64,000 nt of DNA. Origin: Tetraselmis striata (Eukaryota; Chlorophyta; Chlorodendrophyceae; Chlorodendrales; Chlorodendraceae). The notes beneath the pieces were generated by a model. The model ran no database searches. It was not told where the DNA came from and saw only the letters and a list, made by a program, of their open reading frames with translations. Within the stretch, counting starts at the first letter, position 1, and each line of letters opens with the position of its first letter. A program made the translations under genes and the position numbers. Below are positions 34,779-45,327 of this stretch, piece after piece. Where the stretch lies: positions 62,001-126,000 of the forward strand of contig VCJN01002383.1 of the NCBI GenBank assembly GCA_006384855.1, in the 5' to 3' direction.

Positions 34779-36716
34779 CCAGCGGGAGACGGAATAATCC
34801 TGATGCCCCTATTTCTCCCGATCTGGCGGCCTCCGCGGGAGAAGTCGCGATTTCTGCCCTTTTGGTCTATAATTCTTCGCTATTCGAATAACGTAGGTAC
34901 AAGTAGAAGGCAACAACACCCGTATGGGAGCATAAGTCACGGCATTTCTCCTTTCTCCCTTATATTTGAACATTGGCTCAATCCTTATATTATCCTCTCT
35001 CATCATATACGGTATGGGAGGCTGATCCGGGGGGCTGAGTAGGGTTTCCATTCCCGCTTTGTTTTCTAGGGTTTCATGTTTTCGACCCGGAATATCCATT
35101 GTGGGGTTTGTTGCATGAGATAGCCGGACCACCTTCATTTTTGAGTTTGTCCCTAAAAACGCCAAGTGTAAACCCAGGGTTGTACATGGCTAGGGGTTTT
35201 CTAGGTTTCTCAAAAAGGTGGTCCAACCATCATGTTCGCCTTATTCAACATCCGTATCGGCGGACTTTCAAGGTGGGCGGAGCCCCCCTGGTCATATAAT
35301 TATGTGGGAAATTGCACGCTCCACGGCCCCCTAGCTTCACCCTTATCACATATGATAAAAACGTGATACCACATCTTCTAGTTCTTCCATTCTGTTTTGC
35401 AGAAATTCCTCGTATACTTAACCCTACAATCCCGAATTCTCAAACTATAGAGTTAATTTTCCTGCTTTGTATACCTACTGGCCCTGCCTAACAGAGCAAA
35501 AAAGTCTGCCCCATTTCCACCAAAGATCATTCAAAATGGTTGAAAATGACCAACAAATCACGGGCTGAAAACTGCAAGTCTGCAAGTCGCCTGATCAGGC
35601 TCCCAACGCCTCGTAATCGCTATAAGTAGGTAGCGGCTAAGGATTACAGCATCATCATGCCTCCGCGTATACCAGTACGCGGGTAGATTGTTATAAATGT
35701 AGTAAATAGCGGATGTACATAATGTATTACATATGTTTAGCATTTCAGGGTTTGGGAATTTAGGGTTTCATCGCGACCACACGAGTACTTTTCGATATTT
35801 TAGCAAACAGAAGCAGCACAGACGGTAGTACCACTGCCACTCTTGCACAAACAGGCGAAGAAGATGCCCATGAGCACCTTCTCTCGTTTCATGAGGTAAG
35901 GAGTTACTGCAGGTAGTCGTCGTGTGTATACGCCCCGCATTGCATGATGCTGTCGCCCGTGGCCTAGGGTAATACAGTGTACTTGACACCGCACCGCATT
36001 GTGTTGAAGTCTGAAATAGCATGGATTTCAGGCGCCGGGGATCACAGCTCACAGCGCAGGGTTGGAGCGTTATTCGCAAGATACAACGGGAGATCTCCGG
36101 CTCCGCGTCCTGAACCATGGCCTTGAGATAATCTCTACAGCATGGTCGAGGACTTTCCCAAACGAGTCTCCTATTCAATTGGCTCGCGAGAATGAGGCCA
36201 GGCTTATTGAGATGGAACAACGATACCAATACTACTGTACTGGTGCAAATTATATATTTATTGCGCGACTGCAGGATGTCAAATTGGCTAGCTTGATGCT
36301 GGTGACATGGTTACCATCAGCGAGCAATGGAGTCCCCAGTACCAAGGTAACTAAATCCAGCAGTCCCTAGTTGTACACATCACTGTACTGAGTACGTGAG
36401 TACCTAAACTAGCCAAAGGTCAAAACAAGGTGCATGGCATAATGCGCACATCCCACTAAGCACATTTATGTCATACATGAGGGCCTACCTCCAGAGACAA
36501 ACTATGCATGAATCCGCGACAGTAAATTTCGCACACCAGTGCAGGATGCAGAATTTCGAAGCGCACTTGAAACAATGTACACATGATAGATAGCTTAGCG
36601 TAATGCTTAAATTGGCCTTGTCAGGGCAGAAGTCTGTCACATAACGTGCGCAAGCAGGTGCCGTCATTTCATTTTAGCAGTTGCTATCTACAGGGGTACT
36701 ATCTATATCCGCTTTA
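34779..36716. other. Intergenic AT-rich DNA downstream of the channel gene
   Basis: Contains the 3' flank of the channel gene on the minus strand. The minus ORF 36229-35768 (153 codons) shows no family similarity and I do not call it a gene. No TGTAA is seen close to the channel stop codon. Confidence 0.4.
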
Positions 36717-39130
36717 CTACTTCTCCTCGGGCGCAAGAAGAGTCAACGCCTTCAGCTTGCCATGTCCAATGTGGCCTGGTGTCGAAAGCCGTTCGTCAAG
36801 GTGCTGCTGACTTTGCAACACGCGCTGCAAAGTCTTCCGCATCTCGGCCATCTCGTACTCCATTTTGGCCATGTTGTCCCCAGCACCCCCAATGTCCGAT
36901 TGCCCTTTCACATATGGGGGCATTTCCTCCTCTCCAGGAAGCACCTTTCTCACAGGGAAATGCGTTCTCCAGTGGCCAATAATCTGGCAGGCCAGGCATA
37001 CTGTAAGCACAGGTATTCATCGGGCAATCCAGCAACAGCATGTAAGGCCTTTTAGTTGCCGCCATTTGTATGCAGCTAGGCCGTACCTGCACTGTGAGGA
37101 ACAACACCGTCACAGCTACTGTGAATGTGATGATACTGATGTCGCCACTCCAGCTTGTGAGCGTCGACTTCCGCGCGATGTTGGGATACTCAACGTGCAA
37201 AGGCTCGTACAGGTTGTTTGACCGGCCTAGGTACTTGTCTTGGCATTCAGCCAGAGTCCAGCCGTTTTCAAATTCAGGCGCCGCGTTACTGCAGAAGTCC
37301 ACACAGGGGAAATCGTAAAGAACGGCGCGCACGATACCAAAATGAGTTCACGTTCAACATCTCGATGTGCGCACCTGTAAACCGTAAGCCCGTCTGCCAG
37401 AGTGTCCAGCCCCATGTTGATGATGTGAGTGAGGTTGCTCCCCTTGGGTAGTACAGCTGCAAGGCGCCTGACTTGCAGTGCGGAATTGACGACAACACCG
37501 GGCGAAATGGTGGTCAGGGGAGGAGGGCCAGCGCCAGGATACAGCTCAGCGTAGACGTTGGGCAGCGCGTCTGTGAGTAAAAAACGCCGGTCGTAGAAGA
37601 CTGATCCAATCTGCGGAGCATGCAGCATTGCTATGTCAACTGAGGCAGTTTGGGCTGTACGTGCAGGGTAGGTGCATAGGTACTATGTTTCAGGACTGAC
37701 ATGGTTTGGTCTTGATGGGGGGCTGGTCGAGGCGTTGAGCAGCCTGTAGCAGGTGCCGATGCCGTCTACGCGGATATCAGCTTCGTCAATGCCGTAGCCC
37801 ATCAGAATCCCCTTTTCGTAGGATCCAAGGGTGCAGATGGGCAATATATCATGTGTATTTAGGTTGCCGTCGTACTGGCTGACATAGCTCGGCACTAGTA
37901 TGACGTACTTCACGTGGGCAGAGGTCAAGGCTGAGGTGAAGACTGCGTTGAAGATGCCAAAGATGAGGAGGCCCACAATCATCCACGCAACACCAAGGCA
38001 GCGGCCCGTTGCCGTGATCGGTGCCTTGTCGCCATAGCTGCAAGAGGCAAGCGTACACTGTTGTCAGCACGGGTAGCGCTGTCCATGGGGAGGACTGAGC
38101 TGCTGTGCAAGGGGGGCAGTTGCGGGCGGATAGATCAATGGATAGATGCCAGCCGTACCCGACTGTTGTCATTGTAGACACGCTCCACCAGAGGCCGTCG
38201 TCAACGCCGTCTAGGTATGCCCTCGGAAACATCCCAGAGTTTGTTCCCCGCTCAACTGCCCATATAATGTGCCCAGACACAAAGATGGCTAGCACTAGCA
38301 GGCAGATCAAGGTTAGGGTGGCGATGTTGAAGTTTGAGGCGATGCTTGCCAAGAGATCTGTCTCACGCGCAGACATTTTGGTAACGAAGGAGAATCCGTC
38401 CCTGAGACCAAAGGACAGGGTAATGAGGTTGGCAAATATTGGTAAATTTAGGAAGGTGCAGCGGCGCGTGCGTTGGTCCCTACCTGTCATATGGGTGAGA
38501 GAAGTCCAGGCAGCAAATGTTGGCGAAATCTGCAGCATCCCCGGGCTGCAATGGATCCGTCAGCGCGCAGTCGCATTTCGTCCGGTAACTCGTGTAGAAA
38601 AATCCGGACAGGCCCAGGTCGCAGTCCCCAGTTCTGGTAGAGCGCAGGGTGTTGGAGAAAGGCTGAGGATCGTTTGATTTAACTTGAGCTGCAGTACCGA
38701 AGACCCTGAACCTCGTGGAGTTGCTCGTGGAGCGGTCCGGCTCCAGAAACGATCTGCGCAGGGAAAAACCGGGGCAAAACTCAGGTGAGGAGCCCCACGA
38801 GCGTCTTGGCACGGCGGGCGTGTTGCGGGAGGGGAGAGCGCACGTTGCTAGAGCGGTCGCCAACTCCACGTCTTGGCCGTTGAAGTAGCGATTAAACTCC
38901 TCCGCATCCAGGTCCTTTCGGTACAAGTCGTCCATCATGCTAGCGTCGTACGCCGGGTCCAAGTAGACGTAGGGCGGGTAGATGCAGAAGCACAGAATGG
39001 CTGGCTTTGCCGTGGTGCTCACTCCACCTGCCGCTAACATGAGGAGGGACACCAACAACTGCCAGCCCACACCCGCAGGGTGGAATGGGGCCAGCATGCG
39101 GCCCGGCTTTCTTGCTTCTACGCTGCGCAT
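36717..39130 (-). CDS. Ionotropic glutamate receptor-like channel with a K+ selectivity filter
   Basis: Seven-exon model: 39130-38844, 38753-38484, 38401-38159, 38037-37701, 37610-37375, 37288-37087, 36983-36717; 613 aa. An alternative start at 39097 precedes a clear signal peptide (MLAPF...WQLLVSLLMLAAGG). Order: ligand-binding S1 with 'GDCDLGLSGFFYTSYRTK' (R153 at the position of the ligand carboxylate-binding Arg), helix 1 (about 212-233), pore loop ending TMTTVGYGD (filter at 265-270), helix 2 (about 281-304), S2 with 'GSVFYDRRFLL' (D386 at the position of the amino-group-binding acid), helix 3 (about 507-528), and a cytosolic tail with a coiled-coil-like 'MAKMEYEMAEMRKTLQRVLQ'. There is no amino-terminal domain. 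This is the GluR0 layout: a ligand-gated, K+-selective channel. The ligand is not predictable. The exon 4/5 junction is the least certain. Confidence 0.9.
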
Positions 39131-40301
39131 CCTCGTACATGCAGACTACGTATTTCACCGCCGAGCAGAGACCATACTTGCGCTGGGTCGAGTTAGCTCG
39201 CAGTAGGTCTCGGTCGCCCGGGCTCAATATTCTTCGACAGCGGGGTTTTTGGTCAGCGGTCGTATACTTTTCGAGCAGAGCCCTCAGTCTTGAAGCTATT
39301 CGTGTCGGTGGTGTAGGTCGTCAGCTTGTTTTTTCGACAAAGTGCCGTCGGGGTTACCACGCCTACCCACAGCACCAAGGATTACAGCATTTTACTCAAG
39401 CCAGGGCTCATAACATGGGTCGTGTACGTACGGCCTTGTGCAGAGCTGGAAACGCTGGCCTGCGCAGGCTGCCGGTCTATAGCTGTCTATGGTTGTGGAT
39501 CAGATAGCACTGCATGCCAGTGTCGGAGATACCGCCGGCTGAGCCCTGGCTGAGCTGAGCAGGAAGCTGTGTGCTGGTAGGTGCTTGTTTGGCCACGGCG
39601 GGCGGGCGGGGGGGGGGGGGGGGGGGGGGCCTGCTGCCGCGTCCGCGAGTACAGGTCGGTGGTCCGCGAGTACACGTACGAGCAGCAAGGCGGGTCGTAC
39701 ACGTACAGCTCCTGTTTCCCGGGCGGCTTATTATTCACTCTCGGCGCGGCGCGCGACGTAGTCGCTACCGTAGTTCTGCAGCACCGGTACTTAGCGATGT
39801 GTGATGAGCAACATGAGTGCAAGACGACGATTTACAGATATATCATATCCAGTGATATAACGATGTCTCGCGAAAACATCAGTAAAAAATATTGTCAGCG
39901 GGACATCAGCGAAACAGACCATATGGGTCCTCGTCCCGATCACGTGGACATCATTGCGTGCATGGTACCCTGGGCGGCATTCTCTCTGCCGGTGTGCAGA
40001 TGGCCAAGTCTGATGCGTGTGCTCGTGCCCACTCCACGTCTTCTCATGTTGCTGCTTCCACCCCGCAGTCGCTGTAGAGGACCTTTCTGATTGCCCTTTT
40101 CTTTGGTGATTTCCGATATCGCCTTCTGCTGCTAGCTCATGTAATTTCATATCACGTGGTACAGTATAGGATGTACTTCATATTCGGATTTTAATCAAAT
40201 AAATAATATTCACCGGCCATCGGCCAGGAGCGTCGCCTACCCAGGGCTTTCCGTGACTGGATGATGTCGCTGCCCAAACGGCCGTAGTCGTAGGTAGAGA
40301 C
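39131..40301. other. Intergenic with poly-G tract and dispersed repeat
   Basis: A G-rich tract with about 20 consecutive G lies at 39610-39629. 40076-40300 carries the dispersed repeat also seen at 13.4-13.7 kb, and its 'gtagagac' octamer at 40294-40301 is the insertion target of the TIR elements that follow. No gene seen. Confidence 0.5.
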
Positions 40302-40624
40302 CAGGGTTGGACTGCAGTATCTACTGCACTGCAGACTGCAGAAACTGCAGCCTGCAGTTAAGCTACTGCACTGCAGCCTGCAGTACTTCCCGAAAAGGGG
40401 TTGCAGTGCAGTTACCCAAAGTGCCCCACATATGTGCCCTTCACTGTCCCGCCCTTCCCTATAATCAACAGTTTCAGTGCTACTACAGCCTGCACTCCAG
40501 CCTGCAGTACTGCAGCCTGTTGACTGCAGCATGCACTGCAGCTTGCAGTACTGCAACCTGCATGCAGCTTGCAGTACTGCACTGCAGCCTGCAGTACTGG
40601 AAAGTGGATTGCAGCCCAACCTTG
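40302..40624. mobile_element. hAT-like non-autonomous TIR element P (CTGCAG palindrome-rich)
   Basis: 323 bp, starting CAGGGTTGGACTGCAG and ending CTGCAATCCACTTTCC-side sequence 'gcagcccaaccttg'; the outer ~15 bp are imperfect inverted repeats. Both subterminal regions are crowded with CTGCAG and 'cctgcagtactgcag' palindromes. The 8 bp to the left (40294-40301) are GTAGAGAC. CAGGG ends with an 8-bp target duplication are typical of hAT elements. No ORF. Confidence 0.7.
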
Positions 40625-40636
40625 GTACGTAGAAAC

Positions 40637-41306
40637 CAGGGTTGTGCCGAACTCAGTTCAGTTCGGGGTAGTTCGGGAGTTCGGGCCGAAACCGAACTGA
40701 ACCCCCGGAATTCAGTTCGGACTGAACTGCCTCGAAAATCGTCCGAACTAGATAGGGGGTCTCCGAACTACTCCGTAACTTACCACATATGACCCCATCA
40801 AGTTACCGCAGCGGCCATGCATGGAGATAAGTGTTCTACGGCGAGAAACTTGCCGCGCACGCCTCCTACCCCTCCAGATAAGGTGCACAAATTGGTGCAC
40901 CGGCCGCCATCCAGCTGTCCGGCACACAACACTTCCACACTCCAACACCCAATGAAACCTAAACCCTGTCCACTGTCAACCTGATATTTGGAGTCGACGC
41001 CCATCACGTCTCATGAATGCGGCGACGAGGTCATGGAGGCATATGACGACACCAAACTGTTGCCTGCAACATGTTGCCAATGCATGTTACCCAGCAGGTC
41101 ATGAACCAGTTCTAGGCATATTCAGACCGCAGTTCGGTGGTAGTTCGGACCGAACTCAGTTCGGTTCGGGCAGTTCGGATAGTTAAGTTTTTCGGTTCAC
41201 TCCGAACAGCGGTTTAGTTCGGTCCGAACTGTATTCGGCCGAACTCCCTGAATTCATCAGTTCGGTCCGAACCGAACTCGGCCGATGTGAGTTCGGCACA
41301 ACCCTG
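40637..41306. mobile_element. hAT-like non-autonomous TIR element Q (TTCGG/CCGAA-rich)
   Basis: 670 bp with near-perfect 19-bp inverted termini (CAGGGTTGTGCCGAACTCA ... TGAGTTCGGCACAACCCTG). Flanked by 8-bp duplications GTAGAAAC (40629-40636) and GTAGAGAC (41307-41314), one mismatch. Subterminal regions carry many 'gttcggtccgaact' palindromes. It is an internally deleted relative of 48301-49285. Confidence 0.85.
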
Positions 41307-41347
41307 GTAGAGACGTTGAAAGGCGGGTTTCACTGGTGCCACTGGTC

Positions 41348-41530
41348 TCGCCCCGGGACACGTACGCCGGGCTGATATTATCGAAATACATCGACCAGGA
41401 ATCAAACCCGGGACTTCTCGCATATGAGACGACCGCTCAACAGAGCGGACAAGGTTTGTACCTTGTCCGGGGGTCGCCCATTAATGAGATCCCCGGCTCG
41501 ATTCCGGCCCTGTCATTTCATGGCAATATG
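41348..41530. mobile_element. SINE fragments (head on minus strand, second head on plus)
   Basis: 41348-41466 is a minus-strand SINE head with 'gggtttgattcctgg' (box B-like) and 'gagcggtcgtctcatatgcgag'. 41480-41530 is a plus-strand fragment ('gagatccccggctcgattccgg' to 'tcatggcaatat') resembling 33690-33735. Confidence 0.6.
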
Positions 41531-42069
41531 GTTCTAAACTCGTTTATGGGGTTTCCTCCTTTCCCGAAATAACCGCTTTTCCGGCTACCGTGTAGCTCAT
41601 CAATGGTACGGGTTACTAGGCACCTGTCGTTGCGCCCTTTTTGGGCGCAGCACGAGTAGGCATATATAAATGCAGCCATAACAACTGAGCTTGCCATCTT
41701 CTAGTTTCGCTGCGTTACACGAATAACACGAAGAGATTAATTGTCTCGCAAGTAACTTGTTGCGAGCAAGGTTGTGGCTCACCACCCGTGTGTGAAATTC
41801 TCGTCCGCACGACCTTGCGTCATCATATAAGATGGAGAAGAACCTGCCGTCGAGCCGACGCACGAATCGCTACAAGGAGACATGAAGGCCCAGTCTACGT
41901 ACATTGCTGCGCGAGCTTGTAACAACGTTAGCTCAATTGACGGCTCGTGACCGTGTCGTTGATGGGACGAAGTACATGGCTCTGGTTCCGGGCAACGCGT
42001 CACGGGACAGCCGACAGGCAGCGGGGGAGCCGGAGAGCGCCCCGACTTGATAGAGCTAGCAGTCCCGAG

Positions 42070-42262
42070 CATGGACAACAGCGGGGCGCTGATGTCCTAG
42101 CTACAACCCGATGGAGGGAGGATGAGGGGCTTGGACACACAAGAGGACGGCCGGTAGCTTGAGCTGTAATTACACCTAGTGTTCCCTACCATGGTTAGAG
42201 ATAGCATGCCCTAAGAACAACTCAGTCTGGGCCAGTGGACGCAGCATGTGTAATCAATTTCA
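42070..42262 (+). repeat. R3 repeat, partial copy inserted in the DIRS-like element
   Basis: Matches the last ~190 bp of 11352-11700 ('cggtagcttgagctgtaattacacctagtgttccct' region), again ending 'tgtaatcaatttcaa'. In copy 1 of the host element the flanks are contiguous, so this is an insertion. Confidence 0.7.
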
Positions 42263-43379
42263 ATTTCAATTTTTAGTCCAGAACGGCCGTGTCGGAGCGA
42301 AATCCGTGAGTGACGAGGACGACTACCTCGCGGTGCCAGAGCTACTACAGAGAGCAAAGTCTTGTTACGAGGCCGTTCGACCGGTCGGCCGAGTGCTTGG
42401 GCTCTTTATCCTGAGCACCGACCTGACGAACGAGTACCCAAAGCAGCATGACCGGCCTCTGCCGGCCCCGGAGGAGTATCTTTGGATGTTTCGGAGCCCA
42501 CATGGCCGCACTCTTCGTAGCTCTCGACGAGATGCTACCCTTCGTCCCTGCTGCCAATCAAGACTTCACCCCTACCTCGCGCGCGCTCGGAATCACGCCG
42601 AGGCCATCGACAAGGCCTTTCGCTATCGTCTTGCCTTCCTGCGGAGGCTCAACGAGGTCAAACGTGTGCACGGTGACCAAGGTGTTATGGATGTACTGCG
42701 AGCCCAACATTTTGCCATTTCAGCCCGAGCTGCCAAGCATATGGGCTCTGCGATTTTCGTGGACATGATGAAGGACTACAAGGCGTCGCATCTTCGAGGC
42801 GATGGTTGCGAGCAGCGCAAGAGTTACCGCTACTGCTCGAGTAGCGGCAGCGGCTGCAGGGCGCAAGCGGGGACTTGGGCGTGGTGGCGGTCGTGGGCGT
42901 GGCCGCGAAGCTGAGCACGAATGACGGTGTAGGGCGCCTTTCATCGGAGCTGCTAGCGATTTGCGAGGCCACCTTTCGGTGACCGCCGCACTGCAAACCC
43001 TAGCACCTAAACAGTGGGATGAGCGCCCTGTGTCCGGACCGGATCCCCCACCTTACATACTGCATTCAGACCTTCCTCCGTGCGGCGCTTCTTACAGCTA
43101 CAGCCGAGTGCGGCTCAACCATCCGCCCACTTGCACATGGCGGCTCAACAACCCGCCTCCCGTACCATCTCATCGTTGCGTCCGTCGGTTGTTTCACTGC
43201 GTGTTACAACTGGTTCCGTCGCAACGACCAAGCTTCGCGCGTGTACGTTACGCGCGTGAAATGTGCTACGAGCGCGAAGGGCACGCGGGGTGGCCCTCCT
43301 ACATGAACCTGGCCCCGCAAACCCGTACTGTTGTTGTTGCAAACCCGTCCAGCAACTACCGGCCAACGGCCGGAAATCT

Positions 43380-44359
43380 AACCGCTGCCGCCGACTTTTT
43401 TTCGCTAAATGAACCTGCCCTCTGTTACTCCGTCCACTCGGCCAAGTGCCGTATTTACTATGTGACAGACGAGCCCGAAGCTGTCGCCCCTTGGGCTGCT
43501 TCACTGCGGTCTCGCTTACATGAGGCGTTCGGCTCACACGAGCAGGGACAACGCACCCTGGACCTACTCTCCAACTCCCTCACCGCTCAAACGCTCAAGC
43601 GCTACGCCGGCAGACTGTCTCAGATCGCGGAGTTCTGCCACGACTCCGAGAACATCAGCCCGTTGGAGGCGACCACTGAAACTGTCGTCCGGTACGTTGC
43701 TTCGATTGGTGAGTGGGGGGACATTGGGGCCAAGTCGTTGCAACGCTAACCTGTCAGCTATCAACACATTCTTTGAGCTACACAACCTCGACCCGATCGC
43801 CAAGGACAGCCTGCTGCACCTACTTACCGCGGCTCGTCGTGTCCTGATGCTAAGGCAGCAACGCCGCGTGGAGGCTGTCCCTTTGCGAGTCCCTGTGCCT
43901 GCTAATGTCGCTTACAGCTTCGTCGAGCGTGCAGAGTTGATTGTGTATGCTGCCTTATTCCCCGAGTACTAGTACGGCTTCCGAGCCCCCATGGTATGCT
44001 CGGTTGTCAACTTCATGTTCTTTGCCATGGGACTTACTGGCGTGTCCTGCCGACTGCGGGACGTGCATGTCGACGACTACAACATTACCGTCATGCATGT
44101 GTACCGCGAGAAAGGCCGCGCCGGTCGATGCGGCCCCGACGACCTGCGCGTACTGCTCCTTCCGGCATTGTCGGAGCACCCACGCATTGCGCGTCTTCTG
44201 CACCACTTCATCGATTACGTAGAGTCTGCCCCCCATGCCCATGTTGCCTTGGCCGAAACCAAACTTCTGGGCGGTCACCCCGAGCGAGCAGTCAAAGTCT
44301 TGGACTGCCGCCACAATGTCGGACTGGCTCTCTACGGCCGTTCGTCTTGTCGGTGCCCC

Positions 44360-44391
<32 letters not shown>

Positions 44392-44610
44392 CCGGCACTT
44401 CCTGGCAGGAGCTCACACGGCCTTCGCAAGCCAGGAGCAGCATCTGCCGCTAACGCCATCGGAACTCCGCTGTCCCACATTCGCTACCAAGGCGGTTGGG
44501 CCACTAACTCAGACGTCGTTCCGGACTACATCGACCCCAACGTCCTTCTACGCATGGCGCGTGGCTTTTCTTCGGTCACATCGTGCCCCTCCGCCACCTC
44601 CAAGTCCGAC
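43380..44610 (+). pseudogene. Tyrosine recombinase of the DIRS-like element
   Basis: A core-binding region reads 'LTAQTLKRYAGRLSQIAEFC' and 'ETVVRYVASIGEWGDIGAKS'. An extra base near 43750 ends that frame, and the protein resumes as 'LSAINTFFELHNLDPIAKDS'. The catalytic part has 'SSHGLRKPGAASAA' (HxxR box), 'LSHIRYQGGWATNSD' and 'PDYIDPNVL' with the presumed nucleophile Tyr. Before the HxxR box a 32-nt C homopolymer (44359-44391) lies between a 'gtgccc' donor and a 'ggcag' acceptor, so it is probably an intron. Frame breaks make it non-functional. Confidence 0.75.
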
Positions 44611-45116
44611 AAGACTTCGCAGCGGTGGCCTTCCCGGTGCCCCCTTCATGACCTGGCGCTACACCTTCCATCTATACACCGCTCTACTCTCCGTTCGCTC
44701 ATCAGTGGCAAAACCAGACTCAGCTTTGAAATGTTCTAAACTTGTTTATGGGGTTTCCTCCTTTCCCAAACCGCTTTTCCGGCTACCGTGCTGCTCAGTG
44801 GTGCAGGTTACTAGGCACCTGTCGTTGCGCCCTTTTTGGGTGCAACACGAGCAGACATACAAGCAGCCATACCATGTGAGCTTGCCATCTTCCAAGTTTC
44901 GTTGCGTTACACGCAGCGCCCCCCCTGACTCCGTTTTCCCTCCAAGCTTTCACTTAAATAACCTTCCTGCCAATTTCGGCTCTTGTCCGTGTACAAACGC
45001 ATGCGAGATTGTTTTGGCAAAACCAGACTCAACTTTAAAACGTCCGCGTACGTGTCCGCGCGCGCGCGCTAAGGCAGGTACATGGTAACAAATCCGCCGA
45101 CTGGTACTGTCGGAGC

Positions 45117-45327
45117 TGTGAGGAGATCATGTTAGGGTTTCAACCCTAGATCTCGACCTCACTAAATGCCATCCTTCGTAATCTCATTAGCACTTGCTGA
45201 CTAGATTACCAGACACGCTTATTGACAGCGCCGTCGTGGCATCCACCGACTGCTGAATATATACCGCAGCGCAGACCACCTTGTAAATTATTCGCTTTCA
45301 CCACTACCAACTGTGGAGCCGACCACA
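45117..45327 (+). repeat. 5' LTR
   Basis: 211 bp, TG...CA ends, contains 'aaccctagatctcgacctca' and 'gactagattaccagacacgc' shared with the 3' LTR. Confidence 0.88.

Larger units (their letters stand above)
41535..45030 (+). mobile_element. DIRS-like retroelement, internally deleted copy 2
   Basis: Flanked by homologous direct repeats: 41535-41722 and 44729-45030 share 'ttatggggtttcctcctttccc', 'ttactaggcacctgtcgttg' and 'cgctgcgttacacg'-type blocks. The 5' part (41722-42500) is colinear with copy 1. The 3' half encodes a broken tyrosine recombinase. Direct terminal repeats with a tyrosine recombinase and no integrase fit a DIRS/PAT/Ngaro-type element. RT and RNase H are absent in this copy. 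A motif 'gcaaaaccagactca' occurs on both edges of the right repeat (44708 and 45017). Confidence 0.65.

Noticed and set aside
40310-40620. CTGCAG-rich array as a possible CRISPR or satellite
   Set aside because: The palindromes are irregularly spaced, lack spacers, and lie inside an element with inverted ends and a target duplication.
42246-42914. 222-codon ORF as an independent host gene
   Set aside because: It begins inside the R3 insertion and is colinear with the opposite-strand element copy at 27-28 kb, so it is DIRS-like element sequence.
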